Below are positions 33,561-43,762 of a DNA stretch of 64,000 nt, in pieces. The stretch is from contig KN832882.1 in assembly GCA_000827325.1 (NCBI GenBank), positions 1,190,689 to 1,254,688 of the forward strand. Direction: 5' to 3'. Each line of letters opens with the position of its first letter. The stretch's first letter is position 1. The notes beneath the pieces are model-generated. The model worked only from the letters and a program-made list of their open reading frames with translations, was not told the DNA's origin and ran no database searches. This stretch comes from Oidiodendron maius Zn. Lineage: Eukaryota > Ascomycota > Leotiomycetes > Myxotrichaceae. The position numbers and the translations under genes are program-made.

Positions 33561-33760
33561 AGCTTCCATTAGAAAGGCACATAGTTCAAAATAGGTTATA
33601 TATGACAGCATCTACTCGTTACTTATTCTTCTTTCAGATATAGTCCGGCCAAATCCGCAAATGCAGGTACCAATTATGATATTCACATCCCCGCCCAATC
33701 TATCTAGTGAGTCTAATGTACCTCAGAGAGCCAAAAATGGTACTTAATTCTCGCATATTC

Positions 33761-34702
33761 TCATGCCACTTTGACAGCTTGGTCTTCATATATGGCCCAC
33801 CACTTCCCAATTAGTTCACAGTAAAAGCTTGCATATGCAGATTCATCCACAGGTGCCACCCCCTTCAAATCCCATGGCTTAGCCTTCCCGATAAAATGTA
33901 CCACTGTCAATTTCTCCATATAGTGCTTCATTGCCGGCATGTACAACCTGTATGTTCTGTACAACTCCACATTATACATAAAACTCAGTCTAGAAAAGTC
34001 TTTGAAATATATGTTCAAAAGTCCCTGGTCTCCACCGTCAAATGATATCCCTTGAACCGCAAGGCCTAGAAGCTGCTTGTATATATTTACACTTGGCTCG
34101 AGGACCATCACCCCGCTGTTGAAGCAGTCTGGAAACCCGATTTCCGGTGCGGCGGCAAAAGGCCCGGCGATATCGAACAGCTCATCTGGTGCACGTAGAG
34201 GGAGGGTGTCGGCATCGAGATAGACGATTTTCCGGAACTGGGTTTGGTGCCAGAGGGCGATTTTGGTGAAGGTTGCTAGTAGATCCGGGCGACCCATCAT
34301 ATTAAGTTCAGTAAGGTTGTCGTTGGTCAGTTTCTTGACATCTATCAAGTAGTCAAAGTGTTGCTGCAAATAGAGGTAGTTAGACGATGTCAGGGAAAGG
34401 ATCTCGCACTGGAAGACATACCTCCAGCGCTAGGATTGTATCTTTTGAGATGGATGTAAGCACTGCCAACACAGCCAACTTCCTTTTCGCTCCATGCTTC
34501 TTCAGAGAACGGGCGACAACGAGTGCGCCTGGAGAAGATCAGCAATTAAATGCACTGTGGTTGCCTTGATACTTAGTACCTGGCAGATAGGCATCGTTGA
34601 GAATAAGCTTAATGTTAGGTTAATGCATATGTACTAAAACAACTGGTTGGCATTCCATACTGTACAGTACACCTCTTCTCCGCTTGCAGTTGTGCTTGGC
34701 AT
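33761..34702 (-). CDS. GT8 glycosyltransferase, minimal glycogenin-like protein
   Basis: Four minus-strand exons, 34702-34661, 34607-34580, 34528-34422 and 34363-33761, with introns of 53, 51 and 58 bp, give 259 residues. Exon 2 is only 28 nt. The spliced N-terminus reads MPSTTASGEEVYCTLILNDA, then YLPGALVVARSLKKHG, the GT8 nucleotide-sugar pocket. The DxD motif (YLDADTLPL), NSGVMVLEPS, GGDQGLLNIYF and the HFIGKAKPW end are all present. Members transfer a hexose from a UDP-sugar, and true glycogenins self-glucosylate a Tyr and carry a C-terminal glycogen-synthase-binding tail. That tail is missing here, so an alternative acceptor is possible. The gene converges with the preceding hydrolase (200 bp). 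Confidence 0.88.
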
Positions 34703-36242
34703 ATTCTTGAACTCTCGCGAGTAGTCTGAGCTGCAAAACCCTCACAAATAGGATGGAAATTGAACACTTTCTGAATTTAATATAATAAATAGATTTAAAG
34801 GGAGCAAGTATGTCGAGATTCTACGACGACTATTTTGCCCAGAGCTTCCGGTCACGTAAGCTGTCAGCCCAGCACCGACTGCTTGTCTGTAGGATTACAT
34901 GGGGGCATGATCCATTCCAAAGCCTTGTAGACCGTCAAGATCAGTTGAGCTCCGGAGATAGCTAGTGGTAGGAGATTTATCAGCAGAGACCCTAAATATA
35001 GGACCTAATCACCGGCGGGTTACGACTTCTGATAAGGATCTGGTGAATGGGCACAAAGAGCCAAGGATCGGAGGTTGAAGATGGCCCCTCTCTCTGACGG
35101 AACGTCAGCACGCCAATCCTACAGGGCGGTTGGCGTATCCACTTACCCAAGATTAGGGGGACCCTTGAACTAACACTTTCCTGTATGAGGTATTTTCATC
35201 AAGCAGCGATATTTGGAGGAAGATCTACAGTCCTTCGTTATAACCTGTTTGCAATAGCGCGGAGGCCTCATGGAGGGTAACCCGTATGGTCAAATGGTTA
35301 GAAACGAGTATATTTGCCGAAATGGATCGATGTTGAGTTGCAATGGGAAATGTGGAGCCAGCAACTACACTGGACGGAGATAATGTAGGTGGGGAAGCGA
35401 CGTCCTCTGCTAGCTACTTCCAAGCGCTGTTGATTCCCAATCTGCCTTTCCAAACGACCCTATTTCCTGCACCCTGAGATTGTCTCGAGGCCGTGTGCAT
35501 TATAATCCTTGCCCTCCAACGTTTGCATTCGCTCCTAGGATTAGGAGGTTACGGGCGAATGCGATGTGAGAAGGGGATGTAAGAGCCACGATCCTTATTC
35601 CGAATGCATCCTAGAGTTGGAACTTTCTTGTTCTTACGACTGATTCGCTCCTAGTTTTTCTGGGATGGAATCGTAGTGTTGATTTAAACTTGAAACACCT
35701 AAGCTAGCATGCCCCTAGTTGTTGTTGATTGGGTATCTTTCAAGGCTGATAGTCTACGGTACTCCTGGTTCGATTCAAAACGCCAAGATCGACAACGCGA
35801 TCCAAACCTCTAACTTAATGTAATCTGAGGAAGATGTGGGGTACTGGTGGGGTGGGATACTTGGCTGGACTTAATAACTTAGATCCTTAAGGAAGTGGAT
35901 AAGGCGTTAGGTAGATTAAATCTTAGTTATAGGAGGCTAAAGGGGATAAATTTCCCTAAAAATCGCTTTATAATAGTTCTAGAAGGCTTAGTATCAATAT
36001 TGGTATATTTTAGGGCTGCAGCCTCCTCTCTCTATATAGTATATAGTTGATATTTGTAAAGGTCATGTTTGTTGTTGCCTTAGACGATGAATTGATACAT
36101 CGGTCACGACAGAGGAAGAACAGTCACTGATAGATTTCAGGGTAGTAATCTACTTGTACCTTTAGATCGCTTCAAGAAATGAGATACCGTTTCCAGGTGT
36201 TGAGTAGCGGAGATGAATTCTGCTTAGTGAGTTCATGGCAGC
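34703..36242. other. Gene-free region, 1.5 kb
   Basis: No frame longer than about 60 codons occurs. Around 35290 there is a segment like a tRNA D-arm (tatggtcaaatggttagaaa) and at 35768 a B-box-like ggttcgattca, but they are 480 bp apart and do not form one tRNA. The 3' part (35860-36060) is AT-rich. Confidence 0.4.
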
Positions 36243-36965
36243 ATGTCGCTAAGGCTACACCGCATTGAGAGTGGGGAGTTAGCGATGCAGCGAGGGCAGA
36301 TCACGACGTCAGCCCTCCTCTTCATGTCGACTACGATAGTCCCAATGCACCAACTCAAGAGAGGGCTAAGGCAATTTCGATATCTCAAAGGACCGCGAGC
36401 TTTTAGCTCGATAATAAGCACGAAGCTTCGACAACGCGCCATTGTCTCATCGTTTATCTGTAAACCTGCACAATCTCCAGGGGGGCTCACATTTGCCCTT
36501 TTCAAGCGCAGTAAGGACGTTACGACATATCCGTAAGTAATCAATGCCATAATAGTGCCATTCTGAACAAATATATTTGCTCTTTATATAACATATGATC
36601 ATTGAGATGGAGTGAAAAGGATGCTGATGACATGCAGTGGAAAATGGGCCGTCTGCTCCGGTTCAATTGAAGCCAGTGATTCTTCTCCAGAGAGTGCTGC
36701 TCAGCGCGAAATCTCAGAAGAGACTGGTCTATCCGTACCTGAGGATATCTATTTACTTCGCCGTGGAAACCCATTTTCACTGGTCGATGAGGGGTTGAAA
36801 ACCGAATGGACCATCTATCCATTTGCTTGGGAATTGAAGCCTCGCGCAAAGTCGATTAAACTTGGTTGGGAGCATACTGAAGTACAGTTTGTGAAGCCAG
36901 CTGAACTCGACAAGCACGACCATGTTCCCCTGTTGGAACTTGGAATGAAGAGAGTACTTGATTAG
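36243..36965 (+). CDS. NUDIX hydrolase
   Basis: Two exons, 36243-36532 and 36638-36965, with a 105-bp intron (GTAAGT..ATGCAG), give 205 residues. After an N-terminal extension rich in Arg, Ser and Met, the fold begins at [20 protein letters not shown] and [28 protein letters not shown] follows across the intron, then REISEETGL, the core of the NUDIX box. The Glu normally eight residues before the Arg is replaced, with Asp one position earlier, a variant found in this fungal subfamily. Downstream ATGs at 36324 could be the true start, giving 178 residues, and the N-terminal extension may instead be a mitochondrial presequence. Substrate not predictable. Confidence 0.82.
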
Positions 36966-38170
36966 CGATGAGACAGAGGCGGAATTGTGAGAGCTGAAGA
37001 GCGATCATGAGAGAGAATCCTATTAAAACTAGGTTTTTTAAACGAATATATTTTACTTCTATTTTCTAATTATAAGTTTCTTAACTAAGGCTTAATATAA
37101 TTGATAATAGATTTCTACATAAAGTTTTTAGAAGGGAATATATAGGTTCAAATTATAATGGGTTAATTATAAAATCAGAATGCCACATGAAATCTAGGCC
37201 CTCCAAGAGTTCGTTGCTTGATAGGACAACTCACCTTCAAGGATTACATTTAGAATTCAGATTCGGACCGAGCACCCACGAGCAACAATTACCTTTTTAT
37301 TGTGCCACCTTATTGTTTGTGATAAAGGTGTTCTACTCATTAGGAATTAAAAAGGAATTATTTATTGAGCATGCATTTTATCTAATTTCTCAAAACGAGA
37401 GGTTCACTTCTTCGTTGAAGAAATCCACTCCGCGGGTTTAGATATCATTAAGTGGTCTAGCGAGTCGTGATTTAGTATGAGTTCCGTTCCTGGGGCAAAG
37501 GCTCATCGTTTTCTAAACCCATATAGCCCATAAGATATAGTAGACTCTACCACCAGTTTAACTGCCTTTCCACGCCTAGTAATAGTGAACACTTTAGGGG
37601 GCGTTTCCATTCCGTTGGAGGCCAACTACATACAGCGCCTTCCAGCCAGGAGATATTTCACCTCCGTCATTTATCCGCAGAGTTTAAGAACAAAATCCGG
37701 GAGAGTAGTCTATGGAAAGTAATGCAGAAAAAAAGAAGGAGAAAGAGAAGAAGCTGAAGAGTAGGTCCCCCGATCCGAAAATTTCCAATTCAATTCCTGG
37801 TCCTAAAAGACTTATATGTAACAAGTGTTTCCAATCGTGAATCTTTGAACTATAGATAATATAATACCTCAGAACCAAGTGGAAGATAGCGAAATAATAA
37901 AATGGAACTGTTCAGGAGAAGAGGAACTGTAATAAGTCTTGGTCGTCTCGCTGTCACGTATTCCTGTTCCCCGAGGATATATATAAACTTGGAAATCGAT
38001 AGTTTATGAATAGAACCTGCCAGATGGATCAGAATCTCATAATTAAGAAATGAGTAATAAAATCAATGCTAAGAAGTACTGTATTGTACATGCAAGAATA
38101 AAAGTTGAGAGTGCCTCTTATGCTAAATTTGTCTATATATATTAGGTCCATTTCTCCAACTATGCAGCTC
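36966..38170. other. AT-rich gene-free region, 1.2 kb
   Basis: The part at 37030-37170 is strongly AT-rich with TTAA/TATA runs, which could reflect old repeat-induced point mutation or relaxed drift. Short frames at 37187-37441 (plus) and 38029-38238 (minus) have no recognisable product. Confidence 0.4.
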
Positions 38171-40072
38171 TCAACTAAACATATTCCACAAGTTAAACAG
38201 CCCAGAGGTCCTCGATCCTCTCCACCTTCGCCACGCAACTAGCGCACCTATCACAACTGGACTCGCCAGTACAATTGCTAGCGCTATCACTAACTTCCTC
38301 CCTTGCTTCTCGCTCCTCCTAATCACCTCGCTATACCTTTCATTCCCGAAACTCACTCGGGCGTACTTAGTTTGCCAGCCCAGGCTCGGAACATAGACGC
38401 TCAGCTTCTCCTCCAACCACTTTCGCGCGCGGTACGTGGGAGCCACGACGGAGGCGCGCATCTCGGTGTAGTTCTGAAGCGAGAGATCATTGATCGCGTG
38501 TGCATCCGTTGTCCTCGTCTCGGAGTATGCAGCCAGTGCTTTCGCTCGCTGATCAGCTCGCGTGTAGGGATTGGATGAGGAGGCATCATATGCATCGAGG
38601 AAGGAGAAGAGGACACGGACGTCCTCGAGCCCGGCGTTCATGCCTTGTCCGTAGAAAGGTACCATGGCGTGAGCGGCATCACCGACGATGACGGCCGTGG
38701 AGGAGAAGTGGTGGGGACTGCATTTAATGGATATTAATGGGAGGTGAGGATTGTGCGTGAAGGAGGAGATTAGAGAAGAGGGGCTGATGAAGGATGTCAC
38801 GCCTGGGAAATGCGTGTCGAAGAAGGAGGGGAGGGAGTGCGGGTCGGATTCGAGGATGGAGAAGTGCGAGGAAGGAAGGAAGAGGGTGCATGTGAAGGAG
38901 CCCTCCTGACAGCTTCTGTTAGTAAAGAGGAGAGAGTGGGGAAGATTGTACTAACATGGTTGGGGATTGCGATAAACATGAACTCATGCCCGGGCCAAAT
39001 GTGCAGATGGTGAGGGGAGATAGCAAATCGTGATTCCGGGTCATCTTTGCTTTCAACCTTGGCTGGAATCGTGAACTCGCACCACAATGTGTCGATGTAC
39101 TCCTGTTTGTAATCCATGCGGGTGTACTTCATCATGTGATATCTTGTTGCGGAATGGGCTCCGTCTGCTCCGATGATGAAGTCAAATGTGATTTCGATCT
39201 CCTTGTCTCGAGACTGAAGAGTTTTCTCTTTGGCTCCGGCGACTTCAAACCAGGCCCTCTTCCTCCCCAAATCGGCGCCAGTGAGCTTGTGGTTGAAGAA
39301 GAGCTTCACATTCGACATGGACTCGAGCTCGTCCAGAAGGACTTTGTTAAAACCTCCTCTATTTGTTGCATAATTTGTCTATAAGAGGGTAAGAACAGTA
39401 GATAGGTTAAGAGGGAGATAGATTACTCTGCCATGAATATCATAGTCTTGAGGCTGCTGATAGATCTCTCCGGTTGCGGACTTGCCATGAATCATTCGAC
39501 CTCTCATGGGGAGGGTTTCGCTTTTGACTTTCCCTAAGAGATCAGGACTACCCGAGGCCTTAATAGAATTGATGCCTCTTTCTGAGAGGGACAAGCTGAT
39601 TGATTTCGTGAAGTTGAGAGGAAGAGTAGAGGGAAGCCGGAGATCTGGGCCATGAGTCAGAGGAGGTAAAAGGCAAACATCGCTCTCCGGATGTGAAGAT
39701 GTGAAAGGAAGAATGAAATGGCATAGCATATATAGTATTTAAAATACTCTACAAAACTCATTACTATACCAGCAAAATAGTATGTTTCATTTGCTGTAAA
39801 AGTTCTGTCGAGTCATTGTCCGGTGTTTGGGGTTGCCCGCAACCCGTGAGAGCTTCAGTTGGAAATCTAGAGATAGAATGCGCTCTCCAACTTGAAAATC
39901 TTGGCGATAACATCTCATCATATAGAACAACAGGTATCATGAATTCGCACGTACCACTTCGCAACTCATAAACCTCGACATCATGGCCTCGCTGCGCCGC
40001 ATATAGTGCTGCGAGAGCCCCGACTGGCCCGGCCCCCACCACAACTGTCTTCTGTTTACTGGCTTCGGTCAT
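38171..40072 (-). CDS. bna4: Kynurenine 3-monooxygenase
   Basis: Four minus-strand exons, 40072-39955, 39644-39427, 39378-38956 and 38905-38171, give 497 residues. Intron 1 is 310 bp, the others are 48 and 50 bp. It hydroxylates L-kynurenine with FAD and NADPH in the de novo NAD+ pathway at the mitochondrial outer membrane. The FAD-binding [40 protein letters not shown] formed across intron 1, LSERG and [14 protein letters not shown] are seen. The second FAD motif is [20 protein letters not shown], and C-terminal [20 protein letters not shown] precedes a membrane anchor ([20 protein letters not shown]). It is divergent from map1, 328 bp apart. Confidence 0.93.
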
Positions 40073-40400
40073 ATCGTGAGGTGTTCGAGGCGCGTCTCTG
40101 TAAATATATAAGAGTTCACGATTTCAGCCCTCAAGAAGCACAGCTAAACCCTCTTTTATATGATTACGAAGTCAAATTGGTCAAACCGTTTAAAAACGTG
40201 ATCTAAACCCAATCTTTTGCCGGCTCGGCCCACGCGGCTGACAAAATTCCTCTTTGACTCGTTTGCGGCGCCGTACAATTTGCTCGCCTTCCCCCACATA
40301 CATTCCGCATCACCACCGCAGCCTCACCAGTCAAAATTTCACTCAGAGCACTACTGCTCGACCCAAGTCTTCTTCAATATCTTTTCTTACTCCAGTCACC
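40073..40400. promoter_or_regulatory. Shared divergent promoter of bna4 and map1
   Basis: The 328 bp between the start codons must hold both promoters. No obvious TATA box or factor site was identified. The map1 side is pyrimidine-rich around 40330-40395. Confidence 0.4.
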
Positions 40401-41849
40401 ATGGGGTCCCAGGCGGCACCCGGCCGCAAGTGCATGGGCGATGACTGCGACAACGATGCGGGGAGCCTCCAGTGTCCGACGTGCTTGAAGCTGGGAATCA
40501 AAGACAGCTATTTCTGCTCCCAAGATTGCTTCAAGAGAAATTGGGTGAGTGCGAACATCTCTAGTCGCTGCACCCATACTCCAGCTGGCATATACGACCA
40601 TGCAACTACGATATATCGCTCTTTTGTCTTCTCGTATTCACCAGCTAACATCCCATAGAGCACGCATAAGGCCCTACATAAATCAAAGGGTAACTTCCTC
40701 CAAAATCTCATTGCCCCTAAGGTCATCTCTGAACCGGATCCAGATACTGGACTCTACAACCCCTTCCCGACCTTCCCCTTCACCGGCCCCCTACGCCCCG
40801 TCTACCCACTCTCGCCACGCAGAACCGTTCCCAAGTCGATAAAATACCCCGACTATGCACTTGATGGCATACCGAAGAGCGAGAGGACGTTTGGTGTTCG
40901 AAATAAGATCGAGATTCTAGACAAGAAGGGCCAGGAGGGCATGCGCAAGGTCTGTCGGCTGGCCCGAGAAGTCTTGGATATCGCAGCTGCAGCCGCCAAG
41001 CCTGGTGTAACAACAGATTATATAGATGAGATTGTGCACAAGGCGTGCATAGAGAGAGATGTGAGTCAAGAATATACTCCTGAAGGGGCTACAACTAACG
41101 ATTGCAGTCCTACCCCTCGCCACTTAACTACGTCCACTTCCCGAAATCAGTCTGTACGTCGGTCAACGAGGTCATTTGCCATGGCATCCCAGATCAGAGG
41201 GTACTAGTAGACGGCGACATCCTCAACATCGATGTCACTTTATACCATGGAGGCTACCATGGCGATCTCAACGAAACTTACTACATTGGCGAGAAAGCAC
41301 GAAACGATCCAGACTCTGTGCGAGTGGTTGAAGCAGCTCGAGATAGTTTGGAAGAGGCTATTAAGTCAGTAAAGCCAGGTGCGCTATTCAGGAACTACGG
41401 CAATATTATAGAAAAGGTGGCCAAAGAAAGGGGTTGTGGCGTCGTCAAGACGTACTGCGGCCACGGCATCAACAGCTTATTCCACTGCGCGCCGAACGTT
41501 CCGCACTACGCCAAGAACAAGGCTGTCGGTGAGGCAAAAGAAGGCATGTGCTTCACCATCGAGCCTATGATCACGCTGGGCACACATAGGGACAAGACGT
41601 GGCCTGATGACTGGACCAGTGCCACGCAAGACGGGAAGAGGACTGCGCAATTTGGTAGGTTCCTTTGCAGCAAAAATTGAATTGCGTGTACTGATGATTT
41701 TGGCAGAACATACTCTTTTGGTAACGGCAGATGGGGTAGAGATCCTGACAGCACGAAAAGCTGATTCTCCTGGCGGTGCTGTGCCAATACCTGTAACGGA
41801 AAGCAATGGGGAGACGAAAGAGAGTACGGAAGTGGCGGTAGCAGCTTGA
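40401..41849 (+). CDS. map1: Methionine aminopeptidase 1
   Basis: Five exons, 40401-40544, 40659-40689, 40744-41060, 41108-41654 and 41707-41849, give 393 residues. Introns are 114, 54, 47 and 52 bp. It removes the initiator Met from nascent chains. The N-terminal zinc-finger ([18 protein letters not shown] with [17 protein letters not shown]) typical of type 1 eukaryotic enzymes links it to the ribosome. The pita-bread domain shows [20 protein letters not shown] with two metal Asp, the metal His in [14 protein letters not shown], a Glu in FTIEPM and the last Glu in QFEHTLLV, formed across the final intron. Intron 2 (40690-40743) is a multiple of three with no stop, so its retention would add 18 residues. 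Splicing gives [12 protein letters not shown], like homologues. Confidence 0.93.
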
Positions 41850-42458
41850 GGGGGTAAACTGACCAATATTTGGAGGATGATCCATGATGTTCAGGAATAT
41901 AACAAGTTGTCCATCTCAACACTATGCGTTAATGCAAAAATGTATATGTGTTCTTTCCAGCGATATGTGCAAAAAGGAAAAAAAATACTGTCCCTCGTCG
42001 TGTCGATGATCAGCCTGATGTTTTGGCCGCCTAGAGCCCCTGACATGTGACAAGATAAGCGAGCCAATGACAACCTACAGCCACACATCCAAGCTTCGAG
42101 GGGATTTCCATCACCACAAGCTGTTGCTGTTAACGAGCCTCAACCTCCCATCCAGACCCCGTTGATCCCTTCGTCAACAGCCTTCCCACCCACCCTGCGA
42201 CCACTCCACGAGCGCCTTGTTGCCTCGCATTCCATATCTCTCCATCGCCCTCTCCTCCCCTCACTTATCTCGCTGTCCCTGTTCCTGCGACCACCCGGCG
42301 CCGAGAAAACCAACTTCGCATCCACAAACAAAATCAAGCTTCAGCGCTTGCAGATACGAGTCTGCGGCCAAATCTGCGCACGCACTCGCCCTCGAATAAA
42401 TAAAGCACAGACTATACTAAGAGAGCCCAAGGTCCTAGAGACTTAATCGTTGCCCAAG
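41850..42458. other. Intergenic region and 5' leader of erv14
   Basis: It contains pyrimidine-rich promoter DNA (42130-42300) and the leader. A plus-strand frame (42162-42446) is Pro/Arg/Ser-rich in a CT-rich context and I treat it as non-coding. Confidence 0.4.
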
Positions 42459-43254
42459 ATGATGTCCGGCGAGGCCTGGTTGTTTCTGTTGTCGGTGCTG
42501 ATAAATGCCGTCAACCTGTTCCTACAGGTCTTCTTCACCATCATGTACAGCGATCTGGAGTGGTATGTTTTATATACCCGCTGCTCCCACTCTTATCCCC
42601 TCTGCTCTTACCCGCTCTGGGATGGACCGAGGCATACGTGCCATTCTTTGCAATTCCGGAGAGGCTGGGCTGAGGCGTTTTCTGCGATAATGATTGCTGA
42701 TGATGATATTGTAGTGACTACATCAACCCCATTGACCTGTGCAACCGCCTTAATACATACATCATCCCCGAGGCGGGAGTCCACGCTTTCCTAACACTTT
42801 TGTTCCTGATTAATGGATACTGGTTGGCGCTGGTGCTCAACTTGCCTCTCTTGGCATTCAACGTGAAGAAGTACGTTCGCCCTGGCTTTGTGCTGAGAGG
42901 TCTTCTGGAATCCTTCTTGCCTTCCTTGGATAGTAATGGTCAGAGATTTCAGAGCTTACTAACTCAAAAACAGGGTTGTTGACAACGCACATCTCCTTGA
43001 CGCCACTGAGATCTTCCGAAAATTAAATGTGCATAAGAAGGTATGATACTTCTGTCAAGCATGTCGTTAATTTAGGGGGCATTTTACTGATTGTGCGCTC
43101 TAGGAATCATTTATTAAACTTGGTTTCCACCTCGTCATGTTCTTCTTCTACCTATACTCGATGATAGTCGGTTAGTACTCCCCTAGAAATTTTATCTCAA
43201 AAGGCCACCACTGATCTTCCTCTAGCTCTTATCCGAGATGAGTCAATTGTTTAG
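42459..43254 (+). CDS. erv14: Erv14, cornichon-family ER cargo receptor
   Basis: Five exons, 42459-42562, 42715-42870, 42974-43040, 43104-43170 and 43226-43254, give 140 residues. Introns are 152, 103, 63 and 55 bp. Erv14 selects transmembrane cargo for COPII vesicles. Three hydrophobic segments appear (WLFLLSVLINAVNLFLQVFF, VHAFLTLLFLINGYWLALVL, KLGFHLVMFFFYLYSMIVAL). The cytosolic YINPIDLCNRLN and the cornichon motif IFRKLNVHKKE are both present, and every exon join restores conserved sequence. The last exon encodes only LIRDESIV. Two adjacent ATGs (42459 and 42462) exist, the first matching fungal MMSGEAW. Confidence 0.95.
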
Positions 43255-43762
43255 TACGGCTAATGTGAACCTCAGCCGGGCTGCGGTGGGACGTTATTGA
43301 AAGAGTGTGGTACGATGGGGGGCAAGGTGAGGTGTATAAAAACAAATGACAGATAATACGCACTTGTGGAAATCTCGAGCGAAACGATTAGATGGCTGTG
43401 ATGGGTGGAATGTGGAAATTAAGGAGTCGCGTGCTTTTCTCATCTTCATGAGCCGGGGCATGAATCCGTTCCGAGGGCTTTCCCTATCGGGGCCGCGCAT
43501 GGATAGATACCTGAAATTCTGATAGCAGCGTGCATGCGAGTTGGAATTTCATAATGCTAAATCTCGTTCCTTATCTTTGCCGGTCAGGCTTTAAAATCTT
43601 CCTTTGGCATCCACGCTGCACTCGAGGCGATGTCATAGGCGTAACGTCAATGCCTAAGGCTTCAATACTAGCGCGAGGCTGCCATATATTTTGGAGACTT
43701 TGTGATTTGCAGTTCTACCACAACTATCAAGTCGCTCTCCATATTCAACATTCTCACCCAGG
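43255..43762. other. Intergenic, no feature recognised
   Basis: It holds the erv14 3' flank and the prp17 promoter. A minus-strand frame of 68 codons at 43294-43500 has no family signal. Confidence 0.4.

Noticed and set aside
30815-34702. A secondary-metabolite gene cluster
   Set aside because: Hydrolase families fit, but no backbone synthase, oxidase, transporter or regulator lies in the window, so I call it only an accessory group.
35290-35780. tRNA-like A-box (35290) and B-box-like ggttcgattca (35768)
   Set aside because: They are 480 bp apart, with no acceptor stem or anticodon arm; not a tRNA gene.
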